A DNA stretch of 64,000 nt from positions 186,001 to 250,000 of the forward strand of contig NZ_JHZC01000008.1 of NCBI RefSeq assembly GCF_000621125.1. Direction: 5' to 3'. Positions 44,258 through 54,153 of this stretch are shown one piece after another (positions within the stretch are counted from its first letter, which is position 1; each line of letters starts with the position of its first letter). The position numbers were made by a program, and so were the translations under genes. The notes under the pieces were generated by a model that ran no database searches, was not told the DNA's origin, and worked only from the letters and a program-made list of their open reading frames with translations. The DNA comes from Maribacter antarcticus DSM 21422. GTDB lineage: Bacteria > Bacteroidota > Bacteroidia > Flavobacteriales > Flavobacteriaceae.

Positions 44258-45055
44258 TTAGGGACTCATAAAGCCGTAAACAATGGCAATTAACCCAACA
44301 ACTAAACAGTAAATGGCAAAATAGCTCAACTTACTTTTCCGTACTAATTTTATCATCCATGTACAGGCAGCAAGTCCGGCAATAAAGGCTGCGATAAACC
44401 CTGCTCCCATAGCTACATTGTTTTCTCCATTAAAAGTAAGGTCGCCGCTAAGTAAATCTTTTGCGATTTTTCCAAAAATTAAAGGAACTACCATTAAAAA
44501 AGAAAAGCGGGCCGCTTTTGATTTATCGACTCCTAAAAGAACAGAGGTAGATATCGTGGCGCCACTTCTAGAAATTCCTGGTAGCATTGCAATGGCCTGT
44601 GAAATTCCTACGATAAAGGCAGTTGCAAATCTTACTTTCTTATTTGTATCCTTTGCTTTGTCTGCGAAATAAAGTAGTACTGCGGTAATCAAGAGCATAA
44701 AGCCAACAAAGCGAATATTACCACCAAAAAAAGCTTCTAACTGCTCTTCAAAGAACAATCCAACGAAAACTGCTGGTAGCATGGAAATAATTATTTTAAC
44801 GGAAAACTGACTTTCCTCGTTCCATTTAAACTGAAAAAGTCCGCTCAGAATTTCCCAAACATCTTTCCTAAACACCACAATAGTACTCAGTGCAGTTGCA
44901 AAATGAAGTATAACGGTAAATAACAGACTTTCCTCCGGCACGGAATTATCTCCTAAAATAACTTTACCTAATTCTAAATGGCCACTGGATGAAACCGGTA
45001 AAAACTCTGTTAGTCCTTGGATTATACCTAGGATAATGGCATCTAAAATTTCCAA
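44258..45055 (-). CDS. uppP: Undecaprenyl-diphosphatase
   Basis: 265 residues, about eight helices. Signatures GLTEFLPVSSSGHLEL (residues 14-29, with Glu17 and the SSSGH) and LPGISRSGATIS (around 158-169) are the two active-site motifs of BacA/UppP, which recycles undecaprenyl diphosphate to the lipid carrier of cell wall synthesis. Starts directly after the stop of the DUF3098 gene. Confidence 0.97.
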   Translation of the reverse strand: MEILDAIILGIIQGLTEFLPVSSSGHLELGKVILGDNSVPEESLLFTVILHFATALSTIVVFRKDVWEILSGLFQFKWNEESQFSVKIIISMLPAVFVGLFFEEQLEAFFGGNIRFVGFMLLITAVLLYFADKAKDTNKKVRFATAFIVGISQAIAMLPGISRSGATISTSVLLGVDKSKAARFSFLMVVPLIFGKIAKDLLSGDLTFNGENNVAMGAGFIAAFIAGLAACTWMIKLVRKSKLSYFAIYCLVVGLIAIVYGFMSP

Positions 45056-45319
45056 TTAGTTTTTAGTTTTATGCGGATTTAACAAAATAGCGTATACTTC
45101 TATGCCTAGTCCTATAAGCACCAATGTGGGCGCTAAACGAATTCTTCTAAAATTGAATATCTCAGGGTTGAATACATTAGGGTCGTCTGTACCTCCACCA
45201 CTCATTAGTATAAAACCTAATGTAATACAGGCTAGGCCTATACCCATGAAAAGGTAATTTTTCTTTTGAAATATAAATTCTTGTTTTGCAGAGGAGGGTA
45301 TAATTTTCTTTTTACTCAT
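45056..45319 (-). CDS. DUF3098 membrane protein
   Basis: 87 residues with two helices (about 23-41 and 62-78) and the family block KKNYLFMGIGLACITLGFILMSGGG. Function unknown, but the position between ftsX and uppP is conserved in flavobacteria, suggesting an envelope or division role. Confidence 0.85.
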   Translation of the reverse strand: MSKKKIIPSSAKQEFIFQKKNYLFMGIGLACITLGFILMSGGGTDDPNVFNPEIFNFRRIRLAPTLVLIGLGIEVYAILLNPHKTKN

Positions 45320-45394
45320 AATACAAAGTTAGCAAAGTTGGTCATAAGTATATTAGTCTCAGCAAATAAAAGGATAGTGTCCCGTAGGTAATGC

Positions 45395-46273
45395 TTAATA
45401 ATAGAGCTCGTCCGTTCTAAGGTTTAAAAATCGTTGGGTAGCAAAATAAGTGCTGGTCAAAGAAATAAGGATGCCTAATACGAAAACACCCACAAGTAAA
45501 CTTATAATTATATAAGGTTCATCTAAAAGTCCTAAATCTTGAAAATTAGTATTTACGTAATACAGCACGCCAGCTATCGCTATCAAAGCCAAAAGGGCTC
45601 CTAACATGCCTAGTTTTATATTTTGCCATATAAAAGGTTTTCGAATAAAGGTTTTTGTCGCTCCTACCATTTGCATTGTTTTAATGACGAATCGCTTGGA
45701 ATAGATAGATAAGCGAATGGAGCTATTAATCAATAATACAGCGATGAGTGTAAAAATAGCGCTAGCGGTTAAAATCCAAAAACCGATTTTTTCAACACTT
45801 TTTGCTACCATGCCTACCAATATCTTGTCATAGCTTACCTCGTCCACATAACTTTTTTCAGCTAGTGTATTAGCGATTTCTGTTACTTTTTCTTCTGTTA
45901 CAAAATCGGCCTTTAGGTTTACGTCGATAGAGTTTTTTAAGGGATTGTAACCAAGGTAATCCACGAAATCCTCCCCAATAGCTTCGCTATGTTTTTTAGC
46001 AGCTTCTTCTTTAGATACATACAGAGCAGATTTGGCATAGTCCGCCAGGGTCAAAGTTTTTTGCAATTGTTCTATCTCTATCTCCTTGGCATTTTCTTTA
46101 AGAAATATAGAAATGGTAATCTGTTCTTTGGAGCGGTCTGCCATTTTTTTGGTATTCAAAACCAAAAGTCCCAATATCCCCAACAAAAAAAGCACCAAGG
46201 CTATACTAAGTACTACCGAAAAATAGGAGGAAATCAGCTTTCGCTTTTGGTAATTTTCAAAAGAAGTACTCAT
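45395..46273 (-). CDS. ftsX: Cell division protein FtsX
   Basis: 292 residues. Four helices (about 17-40, 163-187, 215-240, 258-280), with the large periplasmic loop between the first two (EQLQKTLTLADYAKSALYVSKEEAAKKH, SYVDEVSYDKILVGMV). Forms with FtsE an ABC-like complex that activates peptidoglycan hydrolases at the septum. ftsE is not next to it in this window. Heads the ftsX-DUF3098-uppP-truB cluster. Confidence 0.93.
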   Translation of the reverse strand: MSTSFENYQKRKLISSYFSVVLSIALVLFLLGILGLLVLNTKKMADRSKEQITISIFLKENAKEIEIEQLQKTLTLADYAKSALYVSKEEAAKKHSEAIGEDFVDYLGYNPLKNSIDVNLKADFVTEEKVTEIANTLAEKSYVDEVSYDKILVGMVAKSVEKIGFWILTASAIFTLIAVLLINSSIRLSIYSKRFVIKTMQMVGATKTFIRKPFIWQNIKLGMLGALLALIAIAGVLYYVNTNFQDLGLLDEPYIIISLLVGVFVLGILISLTSTYFATQRFLNLRTDELYY

Positions 46274-46396
46274 AGGCCTGTTTAAGTATTGTAAAAGTAG
46301 GAAAGTAATGTGAAATGAGCCTCAATAATTAACAATGCTATTATTTAACAAGATATGTAACTGGCTTTAAGAATGATTTCTAATCAAAATAAAATA

Positions 46397-48328
46397 CTAT
46401 TGTTTTAAAACAAAATAACCGTTGCGTACTGTACCTTCTACACGCAAGCGATACCAATAATTTCCTGAAGGCATTTGAGCTCCATTAAAAGTGCCGTCCC
46501 AAGCTGGGTTGTTTTGGCTAGTATTTTTTAGGAGTTGTCCAAATCGGTTAAAAATGGATAGCTCATAGGAGGTAAAGTACTCCAGTCCTTCTGGTAAGAA
46601 AAGATCATTGTTTCCGTCAGCATTCGGAGTGAAGAATTTAGGAACTACCAAGTGGATAAATTCTTGACTTATCATACCACAGTTATCGCCGTAACGGATA
46701 TTAATCGTGTATCTACCTCCTATTATTGTTTCAAATAAAGGACTTGTTTGAAATGCACCGTTGTCCAAGGTAAATTCAAATTGTCCTGTGTTCTCCAAAT
46801 CAACGATGATATTGGAGCCATCTGACTTAATGTTCTTGATTATGGGAAGCGTAACAGGAACTACCGAAATACTTTTAGTGTTGGAACAACCTTCGAGGTT
46901 GGTTGCCATAACCGTATATTCTCCTGGCGTTATTATGGAAATCTCTTCTGTAATCTCCCCGGTATTCCATACATAACTGACGTTGTCCAAATCCGCAGAA
47001 ATGATAATGGTGCTTCCATCGCAAATCTCAATGACTTCGTCAATGATGCGAGGTATTGGATTTATGGTATAGATTAGCATTGTTCTCGTGTCCGATGAGC
47101 AATCTATACTTCCAGAAAATGCTTCAGCAAAGTAGGTGCCAGAAACAGTAGGTGTGAAGCTGACGGTCTTTTCTGCTAAAAGCGCACCACCTGTTGGTGC
47201 GTCGTACCAATTAACAGCGGTTCCAACAGGAACGGAAACTAGCAAGGGTGTCTCCTCATTTTCACATAGGCTAACATTACCATTACTAACTGGTGGCTGT
47301 GGCGTAGGTATTAAGATTATTTCAAAAACATCGGATATCACATTACAAAGGTCGTTGGATAGGTTTATTATATCTTCCGCCACCTTGGTCCTAAAATAGG
47401 TCGTAGTGTTTATCGTTGGTGTGCTAAAAGTACTGTTATTTGCCGCTGGAATATCAATCCAAAGCACTTGATCATTACTTTGCTGCCATTGATAAGCATA
47501 GCTTGTAAAGATAGAACCATCAGGTGTTGCCTCTAATGTCGTTGTAATTCCGCCTTGCCCTTCACAAGATATAATACCCATTTCGTTTTGATCATTGGAT
47601 AAGGTAATGGCATCTCCACAAGAGGAAAAAGCGATATCATCTATGGCAAGGTCGTTTCCGCAGCCCCCATTACTATTATTTCGCATTTTTAGAATTACGG
47701 AGGTCTGTCCTGGAAGTGTTTTGAATACTAGAGCATACTGTTCCCATAACGGTGCGTTGCGGTTGGGAATATCGCCCGTGTCGCCTTGTGCCAAAAGATT
47801 GGTGTCCGTTTCGTCCCAAATCTGAAAGCGTACGTTTACTGGAATACCTATAGCTTCACAAGAACTCTGTGGAAGTAGGTTTATGAGCCAAGCAGAAAAC
47901 TCATAACTTGTATTTTCGCACAAGCCTGTTACCGGTCGTTGGTAGAATTCCCCAGCGGTAAAACTGGCATTAACCACAAAGGCTTTACCGTTAACATCTC
48001 CAGGCGTGTGATCTGGTACATTGTGCCAATCAAAAAAGTTGGTAGTACTAGAAATAGTGTAATTCCCATCGCTCGGCATGCTTGTTACAAAGTTATATGT
48101 AGTGGTACCTACTGGTAAAGCAGGGCCATTTGTAAGGCCAGACCCAAAATCCTCTGTAAAAATAGGACTGCCTGAGTTTCCACTACAAAAGCCCAGTTGC
48201 CCGCTAAGTTCCTTGGAGAAAAATCCAATGATACAATAGAAGAGGAAGAGGGATTTTAAGGGATTTTTTTTCACACCTTTAAAGGTACTGTTTTTGGGTA
48301 TCATGTTTTGTTTTCCGCGTAATTCCAT
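46397..48328 (-). CDS. Secreted T9SS type B adhesin-like protein (gliding motility-associated C-terminal domain)
   Basis: 643 residues. A signal sequence follows a short charged leader (SLFLFYCIIGFFSKELSGQ). Next comes a jelly-roll-like domain (about 50-235, ending NDLAIDDIAFSSCGD), then Ig-like repeats (about 255-500, the SNGNVSLCENEETPLLVS and PTGGALLAEKTVSFTP parts), and the C-terminal CHU_C domain (about 560-643, FFTPNADGNNDLFLPEG and FNRFGQLL), which is the type B sorting signal of the type IX secretion system. It is probably exported to the cell surface and binds polymers. Start at 48328 or 48304. Confidence 0.88.
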   Translation of the reverse strand: MELRGKQNMIPKNSTFKGVKKNPLKSLFLFYCIIGFFSKELSGQLGFCSGNSGSPIFTEDFGSGLTNGPALPVGTTTYNFVTSMPSDGNYTISSTTNFFDWHNVPDHTPGDVNGKAFVVNASFTAGEFYQRPVTGLCENTSYEFSAWLINLLPQSSCEAIGIPVNVRFQIWDETDTNLLAQGDTGDIPNRNAPLWEQYALVFKTLPGQTSVILKMRNNSNGGCGNDLAIDDIAFSSCGDAITLSNDQNEMGIISCEGQGGITTTLEATPDGSIFTSYAYQWQQSNDQVLWIDIPAANNSTFSTPTINTTTYFRTKVAEDIINLSNDLCNVISDVFEIILIPTPQPPVSNGNVSLCENEETPLLVSVPVGTAVNWYDAPTGGALLAEKTVSFTPTVSGTYFAEAFSGSIDCSSDTRTMLIYTINPIPRIIDEVIEICDGSTIIISADLDNVSYVWNTGEITEEISIITPGEYTVMATNLEGCSNTKSISVVPVTLPIIKNIKSDGSNIIVDLENTGQFEFTLDNGAFQTSPLFETIIGGRYTINIRYGDNCGMISQEFIHLVVPKFFTPNADGNNDLFLPEGLEYFTSYELSIFNRFGQLLKNTSQNNPAWDGTFNGAQMPSGNYWYRLRVEGTVRNGYFVLKQ

Positions 48329-48463
48329 AGCTAAAAGTGTTAATCGTTAATATCTTTTTAATTTTCATCGATTACGCCTATTTTTGTCCCGTAAAATAAG
48401 GGCATGTAAAAGTATCGATACCTGATATTCTAAGCACGAGCTTTTGTTTTTATACCGTATCCT

Positions 48464-51442
48464 ATGAACTACGATTTTAATGCAATAGAAGAGAAATGGC
48501 AAAGCTATTGGGGCCAAAACCAAACCTTTAAGGCAGAGAACAATTCTGATAAAGAAAAATTTTATGTTTTGGATATGTTTCCGTATCCCTCAGGTGCAGG
48601 TCTCCATGTAGGTCATCCTTTAGGCTATATTGCTAGTGATATTTATGCCCGTTATAAAAGACATAAAGGATATAATGTGCTGCATCCGCAAGGATATGAT
48701 TCCTTTGGATTACCAGCAGAACAATATGCGATACAAACGGGTCAGCATCCTGCTATAACAACTGCGGAGAATATAAAAACATATAGACGACAACTAGATC
48801 AATTGGGCTTTTCGTTTGACTGGAGCAGGGAAGTACGAACTTCCGACCCTAGTTATTACAAGTGGACACAATGGATTTTTATTCAGCTATTCAATTCATG
48901 GTACAATAAGGAAACCAATAAAGCCGAAGATATTGAAACCTTAATTGCCGTTTTTAAGTTGGCTGGGAATACAGGGATAAATGCAGTTTGTGATGATACT
49001 ACAGAAGAATTTACGGTAGCGGATTGGTCAGCGTATTCTGATACTGACAAACAGGAAATCCTATTAAAATACAGGTTGACGTATTTGGCTGAAAGCGAAG
49101 TCAACTGGTGTCCCGCATTGGGAACGGTATTAGCAAATGATGAAATTATAAATGGAGTTTCCGAACGGGGAGGGTACCCCGTTATCCGTAAGAAAATGAC
49201 GCAATGGAGTATGCGTATTTCTGCATATGCGCAGCGTTTGCTAGATGGTTTGGGGAAAATAGATTGGCCACAGCCATTAAAGGATTCACAAACTAACTGG
49301 ATTGGTCGTTCTCAAGGTGCATCGGCTATATTTAATGTAAATGGTCACGATGCTGTTATTGATGTTTTTACAACAAGGCCGGATACTATTTTTGGAGTTT
49401 CGTTTATGACCTTAGCACCTGAGCATGATTTGGTAGCTAAAATCACTACTGACGAACAAAAAGCTAAAGTTGAGGCTTACATAGAAGCTACTGCAAAACG
49501 TTCTGAGCGAGATCGCATGGCAGATGTTAAAACCATTTCAGGTGTTTTTACAGGTGCTTTTGCAGAACATCCGTTTACAAAAGAACAGGTGCCTATTTGG
49601 ATAGGGGATTATGTTTTGGCAGGGTATGGAACTGGTGCCGTCATGTCCGTACCTTGCGGAGATCAGCGTGATTATGATTTCGCGAAACACTTTAATATTC
49701 CTATTCCTAATATTTTTAAAGGGGTAGATATTACGGAAGAGGCTTTTGCTGATAAGGAGAAAGTAGTGATTACGAATTCCGACTTTTTAGACGGATTAGG
49801 GCAGAAGGAAGCCAGTAAAATAGCGATTCAAACACTCGAGACTTTAGGTCAGGGCGAAGGCAAGATAAATTACCGCCTACGCGATGCCGTTTTTAGTCGC
49901 CAGCGCTATTGGGGAGAACCTTTCCCGGTCTATTATGTGAACGGGATGCCTCAAATGATTGCCGCTGAGTTTCTGCCTATAACATTACCTGAAGTAGAGA
50001 AATATTTACCCACGGAGACAGGAGAGCCTCCGTTAGGAAATGCAACTGTTTGGGCTTGGGACACGAAAAAGAATACTATTGTTTCTAATGATTTAATAAA
50101 TCATAAAACGGTATTTCCATTAGAATTAAACACTATGCCTGGTTGGGCGGGTAGTTCCCAGTATTTTAACCGCTACATGGATTCACAAAATGAAAACGCT
50201 ATCTTTTCAGAAGAAGCCATCAACTACTGGCAAGACGTAGATTTATATATTGGCGGTAGCGAGCACGCTACAGGGCATTTATTGTATTCTCGTTTTTGGC
50301 AAAAATTCATGTTCGATAAAGGCTTGGTGCCAAAAGATGAGTTTGCTAAGAAGCTGATTAATCAAGGAATGATTACAGGTACTAGTGCTTTTGTTTGTAA
50401 GCTCGGAATTCAGCCCGGTTTTGACAAAGAAGTAGCCTTTAGTAGTAATGAAATTAATCGTTTAAACCACGTTTTCGTATCATTATCTAAGTTTGAAGAG
50501 CTAAAAGGGATGCCTAGTTTGGTAATTGAATTAGAAAAACAGCTTAGTGATTTTTTTTTAGCTAAATATGATTCAAAATTAACCACTTTTAGAATTGTTC
50601 TTGCAGATTCTTTTACAATTCATACCGATGTCTCTTTGGTAGATTCTTCTAATCAGTTGGATATACAAGGGTTTAAGAAGTGGAGACCAGAATATTCGGA
50701 GGCGGAATTCATAACAGAGGAAGATGGAACTTTTAAAGTTTCCCGCGAAATAGAAAAAATGTCTAAGTCTAAGTACAATGTGGTCAATCCGGATGCTATT
50801 TGTGAGGAATATGGGGCAGATAGTCTGCGATTATACGAAATGTTTTTAGGCCCTTTGGAACAGTCTAAGCCATGGAATACGGCTGGAATCACAGGAACGC
50901 ATTCGTTCTTGAAAAAATTATGGCGTTTGTTTCATTCTGACGCTGAAAGTTCTTTTTTGGTTTCGGAAGAGGAACCTACGAAGGATGCTATGAAAACACT
51001 CCACAAAACCATCAAAAAAGTAGAAGAGGATATAGAAACCTTTAGCTTTAATACATCGGTTTCTACGTTTATGATATGCGTGAATGAGTTATCCAGTCAA
51101 AAATGTACGAGTCGGGGTATTCTGGAACCACTAGCTATTCTGGTTTCTCCTTATGCACCTCATATTGCAGAAGAGCTTTGGGAGAAGTTAGGAAATATTG
51201 AATCTGTCTCCACAGCGCCTTTCCCAGAATTTGAGCCAAGTTATTTGGTGGAAAGCGCCAAGGAATATCCGATTTCATTTAATGGAAAAATGCGTTTTAA
51301 ACTAGAGTTGCCATTAGCTCTAAGCAAGGATGAAATCGAAGCAGCTGTTATGGCGCATCAAAAAACAAAAGACCAATTACAAGGCAGAATCCCTAAAAAG
51401 GTTATTATTGTCCCAGGCAAAATTGTAAATATTGTTGGTTAA
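48464..51442 (+). CDS. leuS: Leucyl-tRNA synthetase
   Basis: 992 residues, longer than the E. coli enzyme (860). HVGH (residues 48-51) is the class I HIGH motif, and KMSKS begins near residue 765. The editing domain CP1 carries TTRPDTIFGVSFM and GTGAVMSVPCGDQRDYDFA. Two extra stretches relative to E. coli are visible: about 145-205 (NKAEDIETLIAVFKLAG) and about 640-740 (FVCKLGIQPGFDKEVAF to GFKKWRPEYSEAEFI), insertions seen in Bacteroidetes LeuRS. Essential cytoplasmic enzyme; charges tRNA-Leu. Confidence 0.97.
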   Translation: MNYDFNAIEEKWQSYWGQNQTFKAENNSDKEKFYVLDMFPYPSGAGLHVGHPLGYIASDIYARYKRHKGYNVLHPQGYDSFGLPAEQYAIQTGQHPAITTAENIKTYRRQLDQLGFSFDWSREVRTSDPSYYKWTQWIFIQLFNSWYNKETNKAEDIETLIAVFKLAGNTGINAVCDDTTEEFTVADWSAYSDTDKQEILLKYRLTYLAESEVNWCPALGTVLANDEIINGVSERGGYPVIRKKMTQWSMRISAYAQRLLDGLGKIDWPQPLKDSQTNWIGRSQGASAIFNVNGHDAVIDVFTTRPDTIFGVSFMTLAPEHDLVAKITTDEQKAKVEAYIEATAKRSERDRMADVKTISGVFTGAFAEHPFTKEQVPIWIGDYVLAGYGTGAVMSVPCGDQRDYDFAKHFNIPIPNIFKGVDITEEAFADKEKVVITNSDFLDGLGQKEASKIAIQTLETLGQGEGKINYRLRDAVFSRQRYWGEPFPVYYVNGMPQMIAAEFLPITLPEVEKYLPTETGEPPLGNATVWAWDTKKNTIVSNDLINHKTVFPLELNTMPGWAGSSQYFNRYMDSQNENAIFSEEAINYWQDVDLYIGGSEHATGHLLYSRFWQKFMFDKGLVPKDEFAKKLINQGMITGTSAFVCKLGIQPGFDKEVAFSSNEINRLNHVFVSLSKFEELKGMPSLVIELEKQLSDFFLAKYDSKLTTFRIVLADSFTIHTDVSLVDSSNQLDIQGFKKWRPEYSEAEFITEEDGTFKVSREIEKMSKSKYNVVNPDAICEEYGADSLRLYEMFLGPLEQSKPWNTAGITGTHSFLKKLWRLFHSDAESSFLVSEEEPTKDAMKTLHKTIKKVEEDIETFSFNTSVSTFMICVNELSSQKCTSRGILEPLAILVSPYAPHIAEELWEKLGNIESVSTAPFPEFEPSYLVESAKEYPISFNGKMRFKLELPLALSKDEIEAAVMAHQKTKDQLQGRIPKKVIIVPGKIVNIVG

Positions 51443-51478
51443 TGATAACAGAAGCTAATTAGGTTGTAATAGTAACAA

Positions 51479-51732
51479 ATGGACTATATAGAAATACTAG
51501 GATTAGTAGCCGCTACCCTAAACACGGCTGCTTTTGTTCCTCAGCTGCATAAAACATGGAAAGAAAAATCAAGGAAGGATATTTTCTTGATGATGTAACT
51601 TGTTCTGTTGTTCGTCGTATTACTTTTGTTGACATACAGCGGTTTTTAGAAAGCCTACCAATTATTTTAGCAAATACAATCACAGTAGTTTTACTTTTAT
51701 TTATCACTTTATTAAAAATGAAACAAAAATAA
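51479..51732 (+). pseudogene. SemiSWEET/PQ-loop sugar transporter pseudogene
   Basis: From an ATG at 51479 the frame reads MDYIEILGLVAATLNTAAFVPQLHKTWKEKSRKDIFLMM, the start of a SemiSWEET half-transporter, then a TAA at 51596-51598 where a Tyr is expected. After it LVLLFVVLLLLTYSGF continues, then a single-base shift near 51650 joins to SLPIILANTITVVLLLFITLLK and the stop at 51730-51732. An intact protein would have about 86 residues and move sugars. Confidence 0.75.
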
Positions 51733-51772
51733 TCACCATATACCCCTATATATTTAGGGGTATATGGTGATT
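51731..51772. repeat. Perfect 18-bp inverted repeat
   Basis: AATCACCATATACCCCTA (51731-51748) and TAGGGGTATATGGTGATT (51755-51772) are exact complements around a 6-base loop (TATATT). It begins at the stop of the SemiSWEET remnant and lies 103 bases ahead of ald. It has no T-tract on the plus strand, so it is not a classic terminator; alternatives are a bidirectional terminator or a protein site. A smaller copy of its core occurs at 32291-32307. Confidence 0.7.
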
Positions 51773-51874
51773 ATATAGCATATTGTAAATAGAAGCCTCT
51801 GTATTTTACCGAGTAATTATTTTGAAATCGTTTTAATTATCACAACTTAGTGGTCTAATTAAAAACGTATAATC

Positions 51875-52975
51875 ATGATTGTTGGTATTCCTAAAGAAAT
51901 TAAGAACAACGAAAGTAGAGTGGGTATAATACCTGCTGGTGTTTTTGAATTGGTAAAAAACAACCATACTGTATATATTCAGACTGGGGCAGGAGATGGT
52001 AGTGGCTTCTTTGATGCCGACTATCAACAGGTTGGCGGTTTAATTTTAGAAACAATTGAAGAGGTATATGCGATTGCAGAGATGATTGTAAAAGTTAAGG
52101 AACCTATACTTGAAGAATATGATTTAATACGCGAGGGCCAAATTTTGTTTACGTACCTCCATTTTGCTTCGAGTGAGCCATTGACCAAGGCCATGATAAA
52201 ACAAAAAGCAATTTGTATAGCCTATGAGACTGTCGAAGACGAGGAAGGAACCTTACCATTATTAACCCCAATGTCTGAAGTTGCGGGAAGAATGGCCATT
52301 CAGCAAGGAGCGAAATATTTAGAAAAACCAGTAAAGGGCCGAGGCGTCCTTTTGGGCGGTGTTCCTGGCGTAGCTCCTGGTAAAGTGTTGGTGTTAGGTG
52401 CCGGAGTGGTAGGCATACAAGCTGCTAAAATGGCCGCAGGTTTAGGGGCTCACGTGACCTTAATGGACATCAATATGAAGCGTCTTAGATATGCTAACGA
52501 TGTGATGCCGCCACACGTGATTACAGAATTTTCCAACGAATACAACATCAGAAAACATATCAAAACACATGACCTTATTATTGGTGGTGTCTTATTAAAA
52601 GGGAGAAAGGCTCCTAACCTTATTACAAGGGATATGCTTAGGGAAATGCGACCTGGAACTGTAATCGTAGATGTGGCAGTAGACCAAGGTGGTTGCGTGG
52701 AAACAACAAAGCCAACAACCCATGAAGACCCTATTTACATAATAGACGATGTCGTACACTATTCCGTGGCTAATATGCCAGGAGCCGTGCCTTACACCTC
52801 TACTATAGCTTTGACCAATGTTACCTTGCCTTATGCCTTGCGTTTGGCCAATTTAGGCTGGGAAGCAGCCTGTGAAATGGATGAAAGTCTTAAAAAAGGA
52901 TTGAATATAGTTTCTGGTAAAGTAGTATATCAAGAAATTATTGAAGCATTTGGCTGGGAAAAAGGCTTTGTTTAA
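51875..52975 (+). CDS. ald: Alanine dehydrogenase
   Basis: 366 residues. N-terminal [26 protein letters not shown] (Arg15 and Lys75-type substrate binders), the active-site His in [10 protein letters not shown], the NAD motif [25 protein letters not shown] and [12 protein letters not shown]. Catalyses reversible NAD-dependent deamination of L-alanine to pyruvate. Stands alone with an apparent long-loop terminator downstream; an inverted repeat lies upstream. Confidence 0.93.
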   Translation: MIVGIPKEIKNNESRVGIIPAGVFELVKNNHTVYIQTGAGDGSGFFDADYQQVGGLILETIEEVYAIAEMIVKVKEPILEEYDLIREGQILFTYLHFASSEPLTKAMIKQKAICIAYETVEDEEGTLPLLTPMSEVAGRMAIQQGAKYLEKPVKGRGVLLGGVPGVAPGKVLVLGAGVVGIQAAKMAAGLGAHVTLMDINMKRLRYANDVMPPHVITEFSNEYNIRKHIKTHDLIIGGVLLKGRKAPNLITRDMLREMRPGTVIVDVAVDQGGCVETTKPTTHEDPIYIIDDVVHYSVANMPGAVPYTSTIALTNVTLPYALRLANLGWEAACEMDESLKKGLNIVSGKVVYQEIIEAFGWEKGFV

Positions 52976-53000
52976 GAGTACATTTTGTCAGTAGTAATAT

Positions 53001-53048
53001 ACCTCGCGGGTCTTTTTACAGTCATAAAGGGATTTGGCGAGGTTTTTG
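53001..53048 (+). terminator. Possible long-loop terminator after ald
   Basis: ACCTCGC (53001-53007) pairs with GCGAGGT (53037-53043) and is followed by a T-run. The loop is 29 bases, longer than usual, so moderate confidence. Confidence 0.5.
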
Positions 53049-53123
53049 CTTTCAATTATTGGATTTCGATAACAAAGAGGAATCTTTAGTATATTTAATT
53101 TGAATTCAAAAAATTGAAAGATT

Positions 53124-53819
53124 ATGATGGGATATTATATATTGATAGGTGCTATTGCTTTGGTAAGCTGGTTGGTAAGTCGCAAGTTAAAAAGCAAGTT
53201 CAAGCACTACTCTAATGTCCACTTGCAAAATGGAATGAGTGGCGCTGAGATTGCACAGAAAATGCTAGATGATCACGGTATTAGAGATGTTAAGGTAGTA
53301 TCTACTCCTGGGATGTTAACCGATCATTACAACCCAAAAAATAAAACGGTAAACCTAAGTGAGGGTGTTTATAACCAAAGAAATGCATCTGCAGCAGCTG
53401 TTGCGGCTCACGAAGTTGGCCATGCGGTGCAACATGCTCAGGCATACGAGTGGTTGGGAATGCGTTCCAAGTTAGTGCCTATTGTAAGTGTTACCTCTAG
53501 CATGTCTACTTGGGTAGTTTTTGGCGGCTTGATACTTGGTGCGGCAGCGGGTTTCGGTTTGGGGTATTGGGTTGCTGTGGCAGGATTGGTAATGATGAGT
53601 TTTGCAACGCTTTTCAGTTTTATAACCTTGCCAGTTGAGTATGATGCCAGTAATAGAGCTTTAGCGTGGTTAAAGGATAAGAACATAGTTACTCAAGCCG
53701 AATATGCAGGTTCAGAGGATGCTTTAAAATGGGCGGCACGAACCTATTTGGTTGCTGCTATCGGTTCTTTAGCAACGTTGGTCTATTGGGGACTGCAGGT
53801 TTTTGGAGGTAGAGATTAA
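53124..53819 (+). CDS. Membrane zinc metallopeptidase (YugP-like)
   Basis: 231 residues. HEVGH at 96-100 is the HExxH zinc site, in the context AAAVAAHEVGHAVQHA. N-terminal helix (3-17), then two or three helices in the C-terminal half (125-165 and 207-226). Matches the YugP/DUF2268-like Zn-dependent neutral protease family of the membrane. Substrate unknown. Confidence 0.88.
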   Translation: MMGYYILIGAIALVSWLVSRKLKSKFKHYSNVHLQNGMSGAEIAQKMLDDHGIRDVKVVSTPGMLTDHYNPKNKTVNLSEGVYNQRNASAAAVAAHEVGHAVQHAQAYEWLGMRSKLVPIVSVTSSMSTWVVFGGLILGAAAGFGLGYWVAVAGLVMMSFATLFSFITLPVEYDASNRALAWLKDKNIVTQAEYAGSEDALKWAARTYLVAAIGSLATLVYWGLQVFGGRD

Positions 53820-53837
53820 AACTTATTTAAAGAATAT

Positions 53838-53873
53838 AAAGCCTGTCGGTTTCATACTGTACAGGCTTTTTTT
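53838..53873 (+). terminator. Intrinsic terminator
   Basis: AAAGCCTGT (53838-53846) pairs with ACAGGCTTT (53861-53869) and runs into a T7 stretch, 19 bases after the metallopeptidase stop. Confidence 0.88.
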
Positions 53874-54153
53874 GTGCGAATTTGATTAGATTATTTTAAA
53901 AAAGAAGTACGTTATAAAGTACTCGGTTACTTTTAAAAACTATCCTAGGGCTTGAAAGTAAAACCCTAAATTTTAATTACTAAAAAATCAAAAAATATAT
54001 CACTTAAATCAAGTATAAGATTAAATCTATAATTTATCAAATAGTTGTTTAATACACAATTAATAGGTGACGTTGAGCTGTCTTTATTTGATTTTTTTGC
54101 GAGTGTTTTATATACCTGCTTGCGGCACATTCACTTTGGGTCAAATGATTGTA
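53874..54153. other. 280-base intergenic region with no gene
   Basis: AT-rich DNA between the terminator and the end of the convergent Lrp gene. A loose AGGG/CCCT hairpin occurs near 53948-53970. No coding frame is supported on either strand. Confidence 0.5.

Noticed and set aside
46383-46410. TTGTTTTAAAACAA palindrome as terminator or operator
   Set aside because: It overlaps the stop codon of the CHU_C gene and is a simple AT-rich coincidence.
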